64,000 bases of DNA from GCA-003244245 sp050699435 (GTDB lineage Bacteria; Actinomycetota; Actinomycetes; Mycobacteriales; Pseudonocardiaceae), in assembly GCA_050699435.1 (NCBI GenBank), contig JBOHGM010000007.1:1-64000 (forward strand), read 5' to 3'. Positions 6,061 to 14,980 of the stretch are shown piece after piece. The notes below the pieces were generated by a model. The model saw only the letters and a list, made by a program, of their open reading frames with translations. It was not told the origin of the DNA and made no database searches. A program made the position numbers and the translations under genes. Each line of letters opens with the position of its first letter. Within the stretch, counting starts at the first letter, position 1.

Positions 6061-8871
6061 CTACCCATGGTCACCCGTCTCACTCCCAGACCGCTCGCCG
6101 CGTGACGCGCAACACTCATCGAGCAAACCGGCGAGCAGGTCTGCTAGGTGCAGCGCTCGCCTGCCCGTCGCGTGGCTGATCTGCAACCGGCAGCTGAACC
6201 CGTCGGCCAGTACCAGTGCATCGGGAGCGGCCCTGATGGCGGGGGCTAAGGAGCGCTCGGCCAGCGCGCTGGACAGCTCCTCGTGGCCACGCTGGTAACC
6301 GAAGCTGCCGGCCAGCCCGCAACACCCGGACACCCGCTGCACCCGTATCCCGACCTCGGCAAGCAGCGCGTCGTCCGCGGCGTGGCCGAGCACGGCGTGC
6401 TGGTGACAGTGCATCTGCTGCACCGCAGTCCGGTCGCATTCCGGCAGCGGCCAATCCGGCGCCCGCTCGCCCAGCACCTCGGCGAGCGTCTGCGCGCGCC
6501 CAGCGAACGCGGTGGCCGCCGGGTCGTCCGGCAGCAACTCAGTGAGGTCGGAGCGGACGGTGGCAACACAGCTGGGCTCAAGGCCGACGATCGGCACTCC
6601 GGCGCCGAGCTCGGCTCGCAGCAAGCGCAGGGTCCGCCGGGCCACCATGCGGGCGAGGTCGAGCTGCCCGGTGGTGACCCAGGTCAGACCACAGCACACG
6701 GTGCGGCGCGGCAGTCGTACGGCGAAACCAGCGGAGCGCAGGACCCTGACCGCAGCGTGCACCACCTGAGGATCGAACGATCGGGTGAAGCAGTCCGGCC
6801 AGAGCAGCACCTCGCCCCGCGGCGCCGGGCCGGTCGGCAGCGCGGGCGGCCGGTAACGGGCGAAGCGGGGCAGCGGCCGGGCCGTCGAGACCCCGCCCAG
6901 CCGGGCGAGCAGCGGCGCGAGCAGGTTGACCAGTCCCGGTGCCCACCCGGCCAGCAGGGCCGCCAGCGGCAGCGCGCCCACTGCGTAGTGCCACCGTGGC
7001 CGCAGCCGATGCCGATAGTGCTGGTAGAGGAACTCCGCCTTGTAGCTGGCCATGTCGACGTTGACGGGGCAGTCCGTGGCGCATGCCTTGCAGGCCAGGC
7101 ACAGGTCCAGCGCCTCGTGCAGATCAGCAGAACGCCAGCCCCCGGTCACCAGGTCGCCGGCCAGCATCTCCTGCAGCAGGTGGGCCCGGCCACGGGTGGA
7201 GTGCCGCTCGTCGCGGGTCACCTGGAAGCTGGGGCACATCACCCCGGGCCCGTCGAGCTGACGGCAGGCCCCGACACCGACGCAGCGCCGGGTCGCCGCG
7301 GCCAGGCTGCCCCGGTCATGAGCGAACGCCAGGCTCACCGGGACGTTCCGTTCCCGGCCAGGCCGCAGGTCGCCATCCAGTGGGCGGGGATCCACCACCA
7401 CACCGGGGTTGAGTAACCCGTTCGGGTCGAAAATACTCTTGAACTGGGCGAACAAATCGAGCACCTGGGGTGGGTACATCCGGTCCAGTAGCTCGCTGCG
7501 GGCCCGCCCGTCCCCGTGCTCGCCGGACAGCGCTCCGCCGTGCGCCACCACCAGGTCCGCGGCCTGTTCGAGGAACCGCCGGAAGTCCCGGCGACCCGCG
7601 GCGGTGAGCAGGTCCGCGTCGGTGCGCACGTGGATGCAGCCCTCGCCGAAGTGCCCGTAGACCGAGCCCTTCCTGCCGTGTTGGGCGAGCAGACCGGTGA
7701 AGGCGCGCAGATACTCGCCGAGCCGATTGGGGGGCACCACAGCGTCCTCCCAGCCCGGCCAGGCCTGCGAGCCGTCGGCCAGCCGGGTCACCAGGCCCGC
7801 ACCGGCCTCGCGGATCCGCCACCACGCCGCCTGCTGCGCCGGGTCGGCCACCGCAAGGTGCGGACGCTGCGCGTCGGCTGCCGCCGCCCGGGCTGCCGCG
7901 TCCGCCTCGCCCGCCGTGTCTGCGCCGAACTCGACGAGCAACCAGGCCCGGCCCTCGGGGAGGTCAGCCACCTGGCGCCGCCGCGCCCGCAGTGCCGCGA
8001 TCAGCGCAGCATCGATCCCCTCCACGGTGAGCGGGCGGTGCGGCAGCAGCGCCGGGACGGCGTCGGCCGCCGCGGGGGCGTCCGGGAAACCCAGCACCAG
8101 CAACGCGGTCGCTCGCGGTGGCTCGATCAGCCGCACGGTCGCCTCGAGCAGCACCGCACAGGTGCCCTCGGTACCGACCAGGGCACGCGCCAACTGTGAT
8201 CCGTGCTCGGGCAGCAGGTGCTGCAGGCCGTAGCCGGAGACGCGGCGCGGCCAGTCGGGCAGTGCGGTGCGGATCAGCCCGCGGTGCGCCCGCGCCAGGG
8301 CGTCCACCCGGGCAGGCAGCTGCCCGGAGCCTGCCACCAGCCGGGAGCCGTCGGGCAGCAGCACGACAAGCTCCTCGACGCACTGCGCCGTGGTGCCCCA
8401 CGCCACCGAATGAGTACCGCAGGCGTTGTTGCCGATCATCCCGCCGAGCGTGCAACGGCCGTGTGTGGACGGGTCCGGGCCGAAGCGCAGGCCGTGCGGG
8501 GCCGCCGCAGCCTGCAGCGTGTCGAGCACCACCCCCGGCTGCACCCGGGCCAGCCGGGTCGCAGGGTCGACATCGAGTACCGCGTCGAGGTGGCGGGAGA
8601 AGTCCAGCACCACGCCGGGGCCGATGGCGTTGCCTGCCACCGAGGTACCACCACCCCGGGGGGTGAGCGGCACGCCGTGCTCGCGGCAACGGGCGATGAC
8701 CGCGGCAACGTCCTCGACGCAGCGGGGCAGCACCACCACGCGGGGTGGCACGCGGTAGTTCGACGCGTCGGTGGCGTACAGCGCCCGGGTCCCGGCGTCG
8801 GTCGCCACCTCGCCGAGCACCGCCGCCCGCAACGCCCTGCCGAGCATCTCGTCAGTCACGCAACCCAGCAT
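6061..8871 (-). CDS. FAD-binding and (Fe-S)-binding oxidoreductase (D-lactate/2-hydroxyacid dehydrogenase type)
   Basis: A 936-residue fusion. Residues 30-250 form the FAD-binding PCMH domain (PRGGGTSVAGNA, GRCTLGGMIGNNACGTHS). Residues 250-500 are the FAD-oxidase C-terminal domain (GHFGEGCIHVR, SGEHGDGRARS). A ferredoxin region follows (CLACKACATDCP near residue 600), then a C-terminal CCG domain with HCHQHAVLG and CCGLAGSFGY. This architecture oxidises D-lactate, glycolate or a similar 2-hydroxyacid and passes electrons through FAD and Fe-S clusters to the respiratory chain at the membrane face. The substrate cannot be told from sequence. The first Met is used as start, and MLGRALRA eight residues later is an alternative. 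Confidence 0.88.
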   Translation of the reverse strand: MLGCVTDEMLGRALRAAVLGEVATDAGTRALYATDASNYRVPPRVVVLPRCVEDVAAVIARCREHGVPLTPRGGGTSVAGNAIGPGVVLDFSRHLDAVLDVDPATRLARVQPGVVLDTLQAAAAPHGLRFGPDPSTHGRCTLGGMIGNNACGTHSVAWGTTAQCVEELVVLLPDGSRLVAGSGQLPARVDALARAHRGLIRTALPDWPRRVSGYGLQHLLPEHGSQLARALVGTEGTCAVLLEATVRLIEPPRATALLVLGFPDAPAAADAVPALLPHRPLTVEGIDAALIAALRARRRQVADLPEGRAWLLVEFGADTAGEADAAARAAAADAQRPHLAVADPAQQAAWWRIREAGAGLVTRLADGSQAWPGWEDAVVPPNRLGEYLRAFTGLLAQHGRKGSVYGHFGEGCIHVRTDADLLTAAGRRDFRRFLEQAADLVVAHGGALSGEHGDGRARSELLDRMYPPQVLDLFAQFKSIFDPNGLLNPGVVVDPRPLDGDLRPGRERNVPVSLAFAHDRGSLAAATRRCVGVGACRQLDGPGVMCPSFQVTRDERHSTRGRAHLLQEMLAGDLVTGGWRSADLHEALDLCLACKACATDCPVNVDMASYKAEFLYQHYRHRLRPRWHYAVGALPLAALLAGWAPGLVNLLAPLLARLGGVSTARPLPRFARYRPPALPTGPAPRGEVLLWPDCFTRSFDPQVVHAAVRVLRSAGFAVRLPRRTVCCGLTWVTTGQLDLARMVARRTLRLLRAELGAGVPIVGLEPSCVATVRSDLTELLPDDPAATAFAGRAQTLAEVLGERAPDWPLPECDRTAVQQMHCHQHAVLGHAADDALLAEVGIRVQRVSGCCGLAGSFGYQRGHEELSSALAERSLAPAIRAAPDALVLADGFSCRLQISHATGRRALHLADLLAGLLDECCASRGERSGSETGDHG

Positions 8872-8949
8872 GACGCCGGTCGGCGCGCTACGCGGCCACC
8901 CACCGCGGCGGCGCCTTCGGTGGCCGCCCGGGCAAGTTACCGTTTGCTC

Positions 8950-9363
8950 ATGCGACTGCGTCGAACCGCACCGGGCCGAACCACCTCGGGCCGAACCACC
9001 TCGGGCCGAACCACCTCGGGCCGCACTGAATCAGATGGAACCGGCAAGGCCGCCGCCGGGCGGCACCGCAGTCCTGCTGGGGAGCCGCAGGGTGCCGACT
9101 TGACGCCCGACCAGGAACTCGAGTCATATCTGGACGCCATTTCCCCCGCGCGGGACCCCGAGAGCACCGACCCGGGACGGCGGTTCGGCAGCGCCAAGGT
9201 CTACCAGCTCCGGCTGCCGTCCGGCGCGGAGGAGCAGGTCCAGTGGCTGGCCGAGCAGTACGGCACGTCGCCGCTGCGCCTGCTGCAGGCCTGGGTGCTG
9301 CAACGCTTGCACTATGAGTTCGGCGGGGAGGTCGGCGGGCCCGGAAACGCACCGCAGCGCTGA
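8950..9363 (+). CDS. Small hypothetical protein with GRTTS repeats
   Basis: A 137-residue protein, divergent from the oxidoreductase gene. The N-terminus carries three to four copies of GRTTS, encoded by a perfect 15-bp tandem repeat (GGGCCGAACCACCTC at 8973, 8988 and 9003), and is Arg/Thr-rich and probably disordered. The C-terminal 55 residues (AKVYQLRLPSGAEEQVQWLA, LLQAWVLQRLHYEF) look folded and resemble the strand-helix-helix pattern of ribbon-helix-helix DNA-binding proteins. That similarity is a guess. The repeat could vary in copy number without a frameshift because it is 15 bp. Confidence 0.6.
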   Translation: MRLRRTAPGRTTSGRTTSGRTTSGRTESDGTGKAAAGRHRSPAGEPQGADLTPDQELESYLDAISPARDPESTDPGRRFGSAKVYQLRLPSGAEEQVQWLAEQYGTSPLRLLQAWVLQRLHYEFGGEVGGPGNAPQR

Positions 9364-9455
9364 TCTATCCCAGGCCATCAGCACTCCGACCACGAACAGT
9401 ACTGGGTGCCTACTCCGAACGAGGGACCGGCCAGTTGCGCCAACCAGGCTGTTGA

Positions 9456-9788
9456 TCAGGCGATCAACTGCGGACTGGTGAGCACCGCCTGTCCGGCCCT
9501 GGTCAGTTCCGCACGTACCCGCTCCCCGATAGCCCCCCGGATCGCCGGGCGGATCAGACCAGCTCCGGCCAAGCGGTGCGCGGTGTACTGATCACAGCAG
9601 CCCAGGCCATCGATGAGCAGGTCGGGCTCGCAGCTGCAGACCAGCTCGGCGCGTCCGTCGGAGACCGCACGGAGCATGGCCAGCGCCCGCCTATTGATCG
9701 GATTGTCCGGCTGATCAGCGGTCCGCCCCCCGCCGTCGCTGCGCACTGTATGCATCTTTCCCCACCCGTTGTCGCTGGTCCGCGTCAC
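9456..9788 (-). CDS. Small Cys-containing hypothetical protein
   Basis: A 110-residue frame starting at a GTG, with an alternative ATG 11 codons in that follows GGGGAAAG directly. The centre has NRRALAMLRAVSDGRAELVC and SCEPDLLIDGLGCCDQYTAH, then a helical C-terminus ending LTRAGQAVLTSPQLIA. The layout is reminiscent of a small winged-helix protein, with three clustered cysteines (C-S-C and C-C) that could bind metal. It lies divergent to the penicillin-binding protein gene. Function unknown. Confidence 0.55.
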   Translation of the reverse strand: MTRTSDNGWGKMHTVRSDGGGRTADQPDNPINRRALAMLRAVSDGRAELVCSCEPDLLIDGLGCCDQYTAHRLAGAGLIRPAIRGAIGERVRAELTRAGQAVLTSPQLIA

Positions 9789-9974
9789 CTTTCGTCCGGT
9801 TCATCGGGCGGGCGGCGCGGCGGGTTACACCTGATGACTGTTTCCCAGGTTGTAACGCCAGTGACATACAGAGCTGTTCGGGGCGTCAGTCGATACATGG
9901 CCAGGTACGGGTCAGGCGTGGTGCAACTCGTGCACCCGGCGCCAATCTGACACCGACACCAATCTGACACCACT

Positions 9975-12506
9975 GTGCGCACGAGGTGTCGTAGGCTCGC
10001 CCAGGTGGGAACCGGGAACGCGTTGATCCGGATGGTGGGGCTGTGCCTGATCGCGGGCATGCTGATGGCGGGTCTCCTGTTCCCCCTCGCCGGGGGGGCC
10101 GGTATGGTCTCGAACCGGGCCAGCGACACCGTCAACAGTGTCTCCGCTGATCTCGTCGCGGGCGAGGTGCCGCTGGTGACCACGATCACCGACAAGGACG
10201 GCGTCCCCATCGCCTTCCTGTTCGACCAGAACCGGTTCGACACCCCCTCCGACGAGATCGCCGATACGATGAAGGCGGCGATCATCGCCATCGAGGACCG
10301 GCGGTTCTTCGAGCACAACGGGGTGGACTGGCGCGCCACCACCAGGGCACTGATCACCAACCTGTCCGCAGGCAGCGCCCTGGAGGGCCAGGGTGGCTCG
10401 ACGCTGACCATGCAGTACGTCAAGAACCACCTGCTCTACGTCGTCGCCCGGGACGACGCGGAACGGGCCGCCGCCGTGGCGAGCACCCCGGCCCGCAAGG
10501 CGCGCGAGATCCGGGTGGCGCTGCAGCTGGAGAAGCAGATCCCCAAGGGCGAGCTCCTCACCCGCTACCTCAATATGGTCTTCTTCGGCCACAACGCCTA
10601 CGGGGTCGCCTCGGCGGCGCGGACCTACTTCAACACCACTCCGGACCAGCTCACCATCGCCCAGGCGGCGCTGCTCGCAGGCATGGTCAAGTCGACCAAC
10701 ACCTACGACCCGGTGGACAACCCGGAGCAGGCCCTGGCGCGGCGCAACCTGGTGATCGATTCGATGATCGACATTGGGTCGATCACCCCGGAGCTGGGGG
10801 CGGCGGCCAAGGCCGAGCCGCTGGGCATCCAGCAACCGCTCACCGGGCTGGCCAACGGCTGCGTCAGCGCCGGTCCCGCGGACGGCTTCTACTGCCAGTA
10901 CACCTTGGACTACCTCGCGGAGGCGGGCTTCTCCGACCAGGAACTGCGCCGCGGCGGCTACCTGATCCGCACCAACCTCGATCGGCGGGCCAGTGACCTG
11001 GCCAAGCGTGCCGCCAACGCCCAGGTCCCGACCCAGACGACGGGAATCGCCAACGCGATGGCGATCGTGGAACCCGGCCGGGAACGGCACCGGGTCCGCG
11101 CGCTGGTGGCCAACCGTGACTACGGGCTCGACGCCGAGGCCGGTCAGACCTCCTACGCGCTGCCCTCCAGTGTGCAGGGCTTCGGTGCAGGCTCGATCTA
11201 CAAGATCTTCACCGCCGGTGCCGCGCTGGAGAAGGGCATGGGGATCAACTCGAAGGTGCCGGTGCCGGGCGCCTACACCTCGCGGGTGTTCCGGAACGAG
11301 GGCGGCCCCTACACGGTGCGCAATGCGGGTAACTATCGGCAGGGCTCGGTCACGCTGCAGACCGCGCTCGCAATCTCTCCGAACACCACGTTCGTGGCTC
11401 TGGAGGACCGGATCGGGTCGATCGACCCGATCGTGGAGATGGCCTGGCGCCTGGGTATGCGGGAGAGCCTGTCCGTCCGCGACGCCGAGGGCCGCACGCT
11501 CCGCGATGCGATCAAGCAGGATCGCCGGGGCTCTTACACCCTCGGGCCCGAGCCGACCAGCCCGCTGGACCTCGCCAACGTCGGGGCCACCCTGATGAGC
11601 GGGGGGACCTGGTGCCCACCCACCCCGATCGACGCCATGTCTGACCGCAACGGCAACCCGGTACTGGTGCCCGAAGCCCCCTGTGAGCAAGCCGTCCCCG
11701 AAGGCCTGGCGAACACCCTGGCAGTGGGGTTGAGCAAGGATCACGAGCCCAGCGGCACCGCCCACCAGGCTGCGGCGAACGTCGGTTGGAGCCGTCCGAT
11801 GATCGGCAAGACGGGCACCACCCAGAACAACCGCTCCGCCGGGTTCGTCGGGGCGACACCGCAGTACTCCGCCGCGGTGCTGATCTGGCCCGATGGGACC
11901 AGGCCGCGCCCGATCTGCGACTCCGACCCACCCAGGCTGTGCAGCAACGGAAACATCTTCGGCGGCAAGGTGCCGGCCCGGACCTGGTTCCAGACCATGG
12001 TCCCGCTGCACGAAGGTCTCCCGGTGCTGCCGATGCCGCCACCTGAAGAGCGCTACGTCACGGGCGGCGGAGTGGGGGTACCCAATGTCGTCGGGCAGGG
12101 GGAGAACCAGGCCCGGCTCACCCTGGAGCGGGCCGGTTTCAAGGTAGCCACCACCACGTCGAACTCCAGCCAGCCGGCGGGCATCGTGGTCTCCCAATCT
12201 GGTGACCGCGCGCTGCCCGGTGACCTGATCACGATCGTCATCAGTGACGGCTCGGCGCCGTCGACGCCGACCGCGAGGCCGACACTGCCCGGGCCCGAGC
12301 CCTCACCGCCCAGCCAACCCGAGCCCATCGAAACCCCCGAGCCGACCGAAACCCCTGAACCGATCGAAACCCGTGCGCCGATCGAAACCCGTGCGCCGAT
12401 CGAGCCAGCTGAGCCGACCGGACCGCCGCCGCCACGACCACCGCCACCGCCACCGCCGCCCGAGCCACCAGCACCGCCGACCGGACCGCCAGCAGCGGCG
12501 GCGTGA
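9975..12506 (+). CDS. Class A penicillin-binding protein with PASTA domain
   Basis: An 843-residue bifunctional peptidoglycan synthase acting outside the membrane. A short cytoplasmic N-terminus is followed by a membrane anchor (VGLCLIAGMLMAGLLFPLAG). The GT51 transglycosylase has IEDRRFFEHNGVDWRA and GGSTLTMQYVKN. The transpeptidase has SIYK (Ser about residue 407), SPNTTF and KTGTT (about 612). A PASTA domain (GVPNVVGQGENQARLTLERA) and a Pro/Glu/Thr tail with repeats of ETPEP and IETRAP follow. The GTG at 9975 is used, and a GTG ten codons later is possible. A 13-bp direct repeat CCAATCTGACACC lies at 9943 and 9959, just upstream, and could be part of the control region. It resembles mycobacterial PonA2. 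Confidence 0.92.
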   Translation: MRTRCRRLAQVGTGNALIRMVGLCLIAGMLMAGLLFPLAGGAGMVSNRASDTVNSVSADLVAGEVPLVTTITDKDGVPIAFLFDQNRFDTPSDEIADTMKAAIIAIEDRRFFEHNGVDWRATTRALITNLSAGSALEGQGGSTLTMQYVKNHLLYVVARDDAERAAAVASTPARKAREIRVALQLEKQIPKGELLTRYLNMVFFGHNAYGVASAARTYFNTTPDQLTIAQAALLAGMVKSTNTYDPVDNPEQALARRNLVIDSMIDIGSITPELGAAAKAEPLGIQQPLTGLANGCVSAGPADGFYCQYTLDYLAEAGFSDQELRRGGYLIRTNLDRRASDLAKRAANAQVPTQTTGIANAMAIVEPGRERHRVRALVANRDYGLDAEAGQTSYALPSSVQGFGAGSIYKIFTAGAALEKGMGINSKVPVPGAYTSRVFRNEGGPYTVRNAGNYRQGSVTLQTALAISPNTTFVALEDRIGSIDPIVEMAWRLGMRESLSVRDAEGRTLRDAIKQDRRGSYTLGPEPTSPLDLANVGATLMSGGTWCPPTPIDAMSDRNGNPVLVPEAPCEQAVPEGLANTLAVGLSKDHEPSGTAHQAAANVGWSRPMIGKTGTTQNNRSAGFVGATPQYSAAVLIWPDGTRPRPICDSDPPRLCSNGNIFGGKVPARTWFQTMVPLHEGLPVLPMPPPEERYVTGGGVGVPNVVGQGENQARLTLERAGFKVATTTSNSSQPAGIVVSQSGDRALPGDLITIVISDGSAPSTPTARPTLPGPEPSPPSQPEPIETPEPTETPEPIETRAPIETRAPIEPAEPTGPPPPRPPPPPPPPEPPAPPTGPPAAAA

Positions 12507-12516
12507 TCCGGCACGG

Positions 12517-12987
12517 TCAGTTCTGCAGCGCCGCCCGGACGGCGGCGGCCACCCGGGAGCCCTCGGCGCGGCCGGCCACCCTGGCCGTCGCCGCCTTCAT
12601 CACCGGACCCATCTGCCGGGGTCCGGGTCGCTCGCCGAGCTGCCCGGTCACCTCGTCGACCGCCTCCGCGACCAGCCGCGCGATCTCCTGGTCGTCCAGC
12701 TGGGCGGGTAGATAACCAGCGAGCACCTCGCCCTCGGCGCGCTCCTGGGCGGCGAGCTCGTCGCGACCGGCCCCGGCGAACGCGTCGGCGGCCTCCCGGC
12801 GCTTCTTGGCTTCCCTGGCCAGCACCGCGAGCACCTCGTCATCTGACAGCTCTCGCGCCGCAGAGCCCGCTACTTCTTCGGTGCTGACCGCGGCCAGCGC
12901 CATCCGCAGGGTCGCCACGGTGGTGGCGTTCCGGGCCTTGATCGCCGTGGTCAGGTCGGCGCGCAGCCGATCCTTCAATTCCGCCAT
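12517..12987 (-). CDS. GatB/YqeY domain protein
   Basis: A 156-residue all-helical protein of the YqeY family, which is related to the tail domain of the GatB amidotransferase subunit and is thought to act on or near tRNA. The start MAELKDRLRADLTTAIKARN, the middle LREAK-type segment (LAREAKKRREAADAFAGAGR) and the end GPVMKAATARVAGRAEGSRV are typical, and the length matches the family. It is convergent with the penicillin-binding protein gene, 10 bases apart, and divergent from the metallophosphoesterase gene, the same neighbourhood seen in other actinobacteria. Confidence 0.9.
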   Translation of the reverse strand: MAELKDRLRADLTTAIKARNATTVATLRMALAAVSTEEVAGSAARELSDDEVLAVLAREAKKRREAADAFAGAGRDELAAQERAEGEVLAGYLPAQLDDQEIARLVAEAVDEVTGQLGERPGPRQMGPVMKAATARVAGRAEGSRVAAAVRAALQN

Positions 12988-13080
12988 GACCGTGAAGGCT
13001 AGAGCTCAGGCCTGCGCAGCAGTGTCCTGGCATCCCACAACCACGCACAGCAGGCGCAGCCGCCAGCTAGGCTGCGCCAA

Positions 13081-14037
13081 GTGAACCGACGGGCCAACGT
13101 GAACCGATTAGGACGCGCCGCCGCTGGCGTTGCCGTACTCGGTGCCGCCGGGATGGGGTACGCCGCAGGCGTCGAACGCCGCCGCTGGACACTGCGCCAG
13201 GCCACCCTGCCGGTGCTGCCAGCGGGCGCGCCGCCGCTGCGCATCCTGCACATCTCAGACCTGCACATGACACCCGGCCAGCTCGCCAAGCAGCGCTGGC
13301 TGGCGACCCTGGCCGACCTGCAGCCCGACCTGGTGGTGAACACCGGAGACAACCTGGCGCATCTGCGGGCCGTGCCTGCCGTGCTGGGTGCCCTCGCACC
13401 GCTTTTGGCCCTGCCCGGGGTGTTCGTCTTCGGTAGTAACGACTACTACGCGCCGAAGCCGAAGAACCCGGCTCGTTACCTGACCCGCACCCGCGGCAAG
13501 TACGTCCGCGGCGCACCGCTGCCGTGGCGGGACCTGCGGGCCGGGCTCGTCGAGCACGGCTGGCTCGACCTGACGCACTCCCGCCGCGAGCTACAGATCG
13601 CCGGACGGCGGGTGGTCGCCGCCGGGGTGGACGATCCGCACCTGCGGCGGGATCGCTACGACCGGATCGCCGGACGGGCCCATCCCGCCGCCGACCTCCG
13701 GCTCGGCCTGACGCACTCCCCGGAACCGCGGGTGCTCGACTCCTTCGCCGCCGACGGCTACGACCTCGTGCTGGCCGGTCATACCCACGGCGGCCAACTG
13801 CGGCTACCCGGATACGGCGCGATCGTGACCAACTGCGGGCTGGACCGCTCGCGGGCGCGGGGCGCGTCCCGGTGGGGCGCGTATACCTGGCTGCACGTCT
13901 CGGCGGGCCTCGGCACATCCCCCTATGCGCCGGTACGTTTCGCCTGCCCGCCGGAGGCGAGCCTGCTCACGCTGGTGCCACGGGGCAGCGACACCGGCGT
14001 ACCGGCCAGTGCCTGGACGGCCGCCGGCGTCGGCTAG
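13081..14037 (+). CDS. Membrane-anchored metallophosphoesterase
   Basis: A 318-residue calcineurin-like phosphoesterase. A short N-terminal hydrophobic segment (AAAGVAVLGAAGMGYAAG) probably anchors it. The metal-binding motifs follow in order: HISDLHMTPGQ, NTGDNLAH, GSNDYYAPK (the GN[H/D] motif, here GSND) and AGHTHGGQLRLPG. These place a dinuclear metal site and phosphoesterase activity, with the substrate unknown. The family (YkuE/YaeI-like) includes enzymes acting on UDP-diacylglucosamine, but that role is not implied. The GTG start immediately follows the tail of the divergent yqeY promoter region. tRNA-Pro lies 17 bases downstream. Confidence 0.9.
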   Translation: MNRRANVNRLGRAAAGVAVLGAAGMGYAAGVERRRWTLRQATLPVLPAGAPPLRILHISDLHMTPGQLAKQRWLATLADLQPDLVVNTGDNLAHLRAVPAVLGALAPLLALPGVFVFGSNDYYAPKPKNPARYLTRTRGKYVRGAPLPWRDLRAGLVEHGWLDLTHSRRELQIAGRRVVAAGVDDPHLRRDRYDRIAGRAHPAADLRLGLTHSPEPRVLDSFAADGYDLVLAGHTHGGQLRLPGYGAIVTNCGLDRSRARGASRWGAYTWLHVSAGLGTSPYAPVRFACPPEASLLTLVPRGSDTGVPASAWTAAGVG

Positions 14038-14054
14038 ACTTCTCGAGGTCGTTA

Positions 14055-14128
<74 letters not shown>

Positions 14129-14131
14129 CCA

Positions 14132-14980
14132 TCACCGCCGTACTTGAACCTACGTCCGCAAGGATGCGGGCAAGTGCGTCGATGAGGTTGTTTCCGCTGG
14201 TAGCGTCGGTCTCCGTGAGGAGATCGGCGCTACTTGCTGTCTGGAGCACCTGACGCCAAGCGGCCTCATCTTGCCGGGCCGTCATGGCCGCCAGCTGGCC
14301 CGTGAGCGCCACAGTGCCGCTTGCTCGGTGGTAAGTGCGCCCGTGGCCTTGCTCATGCCTGACGGCCTGGTGCTCCCGGTAGATGACATACGCCTCATAG
14401 AGCATGTTGAACGGCTCGGCTAGCTCCTGGTCGGTGACCCGGCCGCCGTCCACGTAGAGCCGGGTGAAGAAGGCCGGTTCAGGATGCTTCGTACCGTCTC
14501 GTTACCGCTTGTGTACAGCGCGTGCGGGTCGTCAAGCAGCTCCAGCGCGGTCAGGAACACCTGTCGGCCGGTCTCCAGTTGATTGGTGACCGTCTGAAGC
14601 TGCCGGGTGATCTTCGTCCGCTCATCCCGGATGCCATTGATCTTCTCTCTCAGCTTGTCCTTGGGCCAGCCTTCCTCGGCCGCGAGGTCGAGGAAGTAAC
14701 TTTTTTTGCTGTCCAGCTTCTCAAGTTGGCGAGTGAACTGGTCGCGCATCTCGTCCGTGAGCGAGAACTGTTCATCAATGGCCGCTTGTACGGCTTCGCG
14801 TACCTTGACCTTAGTATCCTCGGGCAGGATGACGGCATGCGCATAGTGCTTTTCGACAGCTTCTTCCATTACGTCTACCGGCACATACGGGTGGTCGCAT
14901 AGCTTCATCTGTCGCCCCCGGCACATGAAGTAGAAATACTCGCCACCGTTGCCGCGTCCGGGCATAATGGTGTAGCGGGT
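14132..14980 (-). pseudogene. Serine integrase (large serine recombinase), C-terminal remnant
   Basis: The remnant covers the zinc-ribbon and coiled-coil part of a large serine recombinase. YFYFMCRGRQMKLCDHPYVP contains the C-terminal pair of zinc-binding cysteines, followed by long helices (EAVEKHYAHAVILPEDTKVK, TRQLEKLDSKKSYFLDLAAE). A one-base frame change near 14457 separates ETVRSILN from PAFFTRLYVDGGRVTDQELA. The catalytic N-terminal domain is missing because the IS30-type element abuts the gene at 14980/14981. The downstream frame runs without a stop into the complement of tRNA-Pro. Nonfunctional. Confidence 0.75.

Noticed and set aside
9912..12197. A 761-residue minus-strand protein opposite the penicillin-binding protein gene
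   Set aside because: It is a shadow of a clearly real gene in high-GC DNA and has no domain signature.
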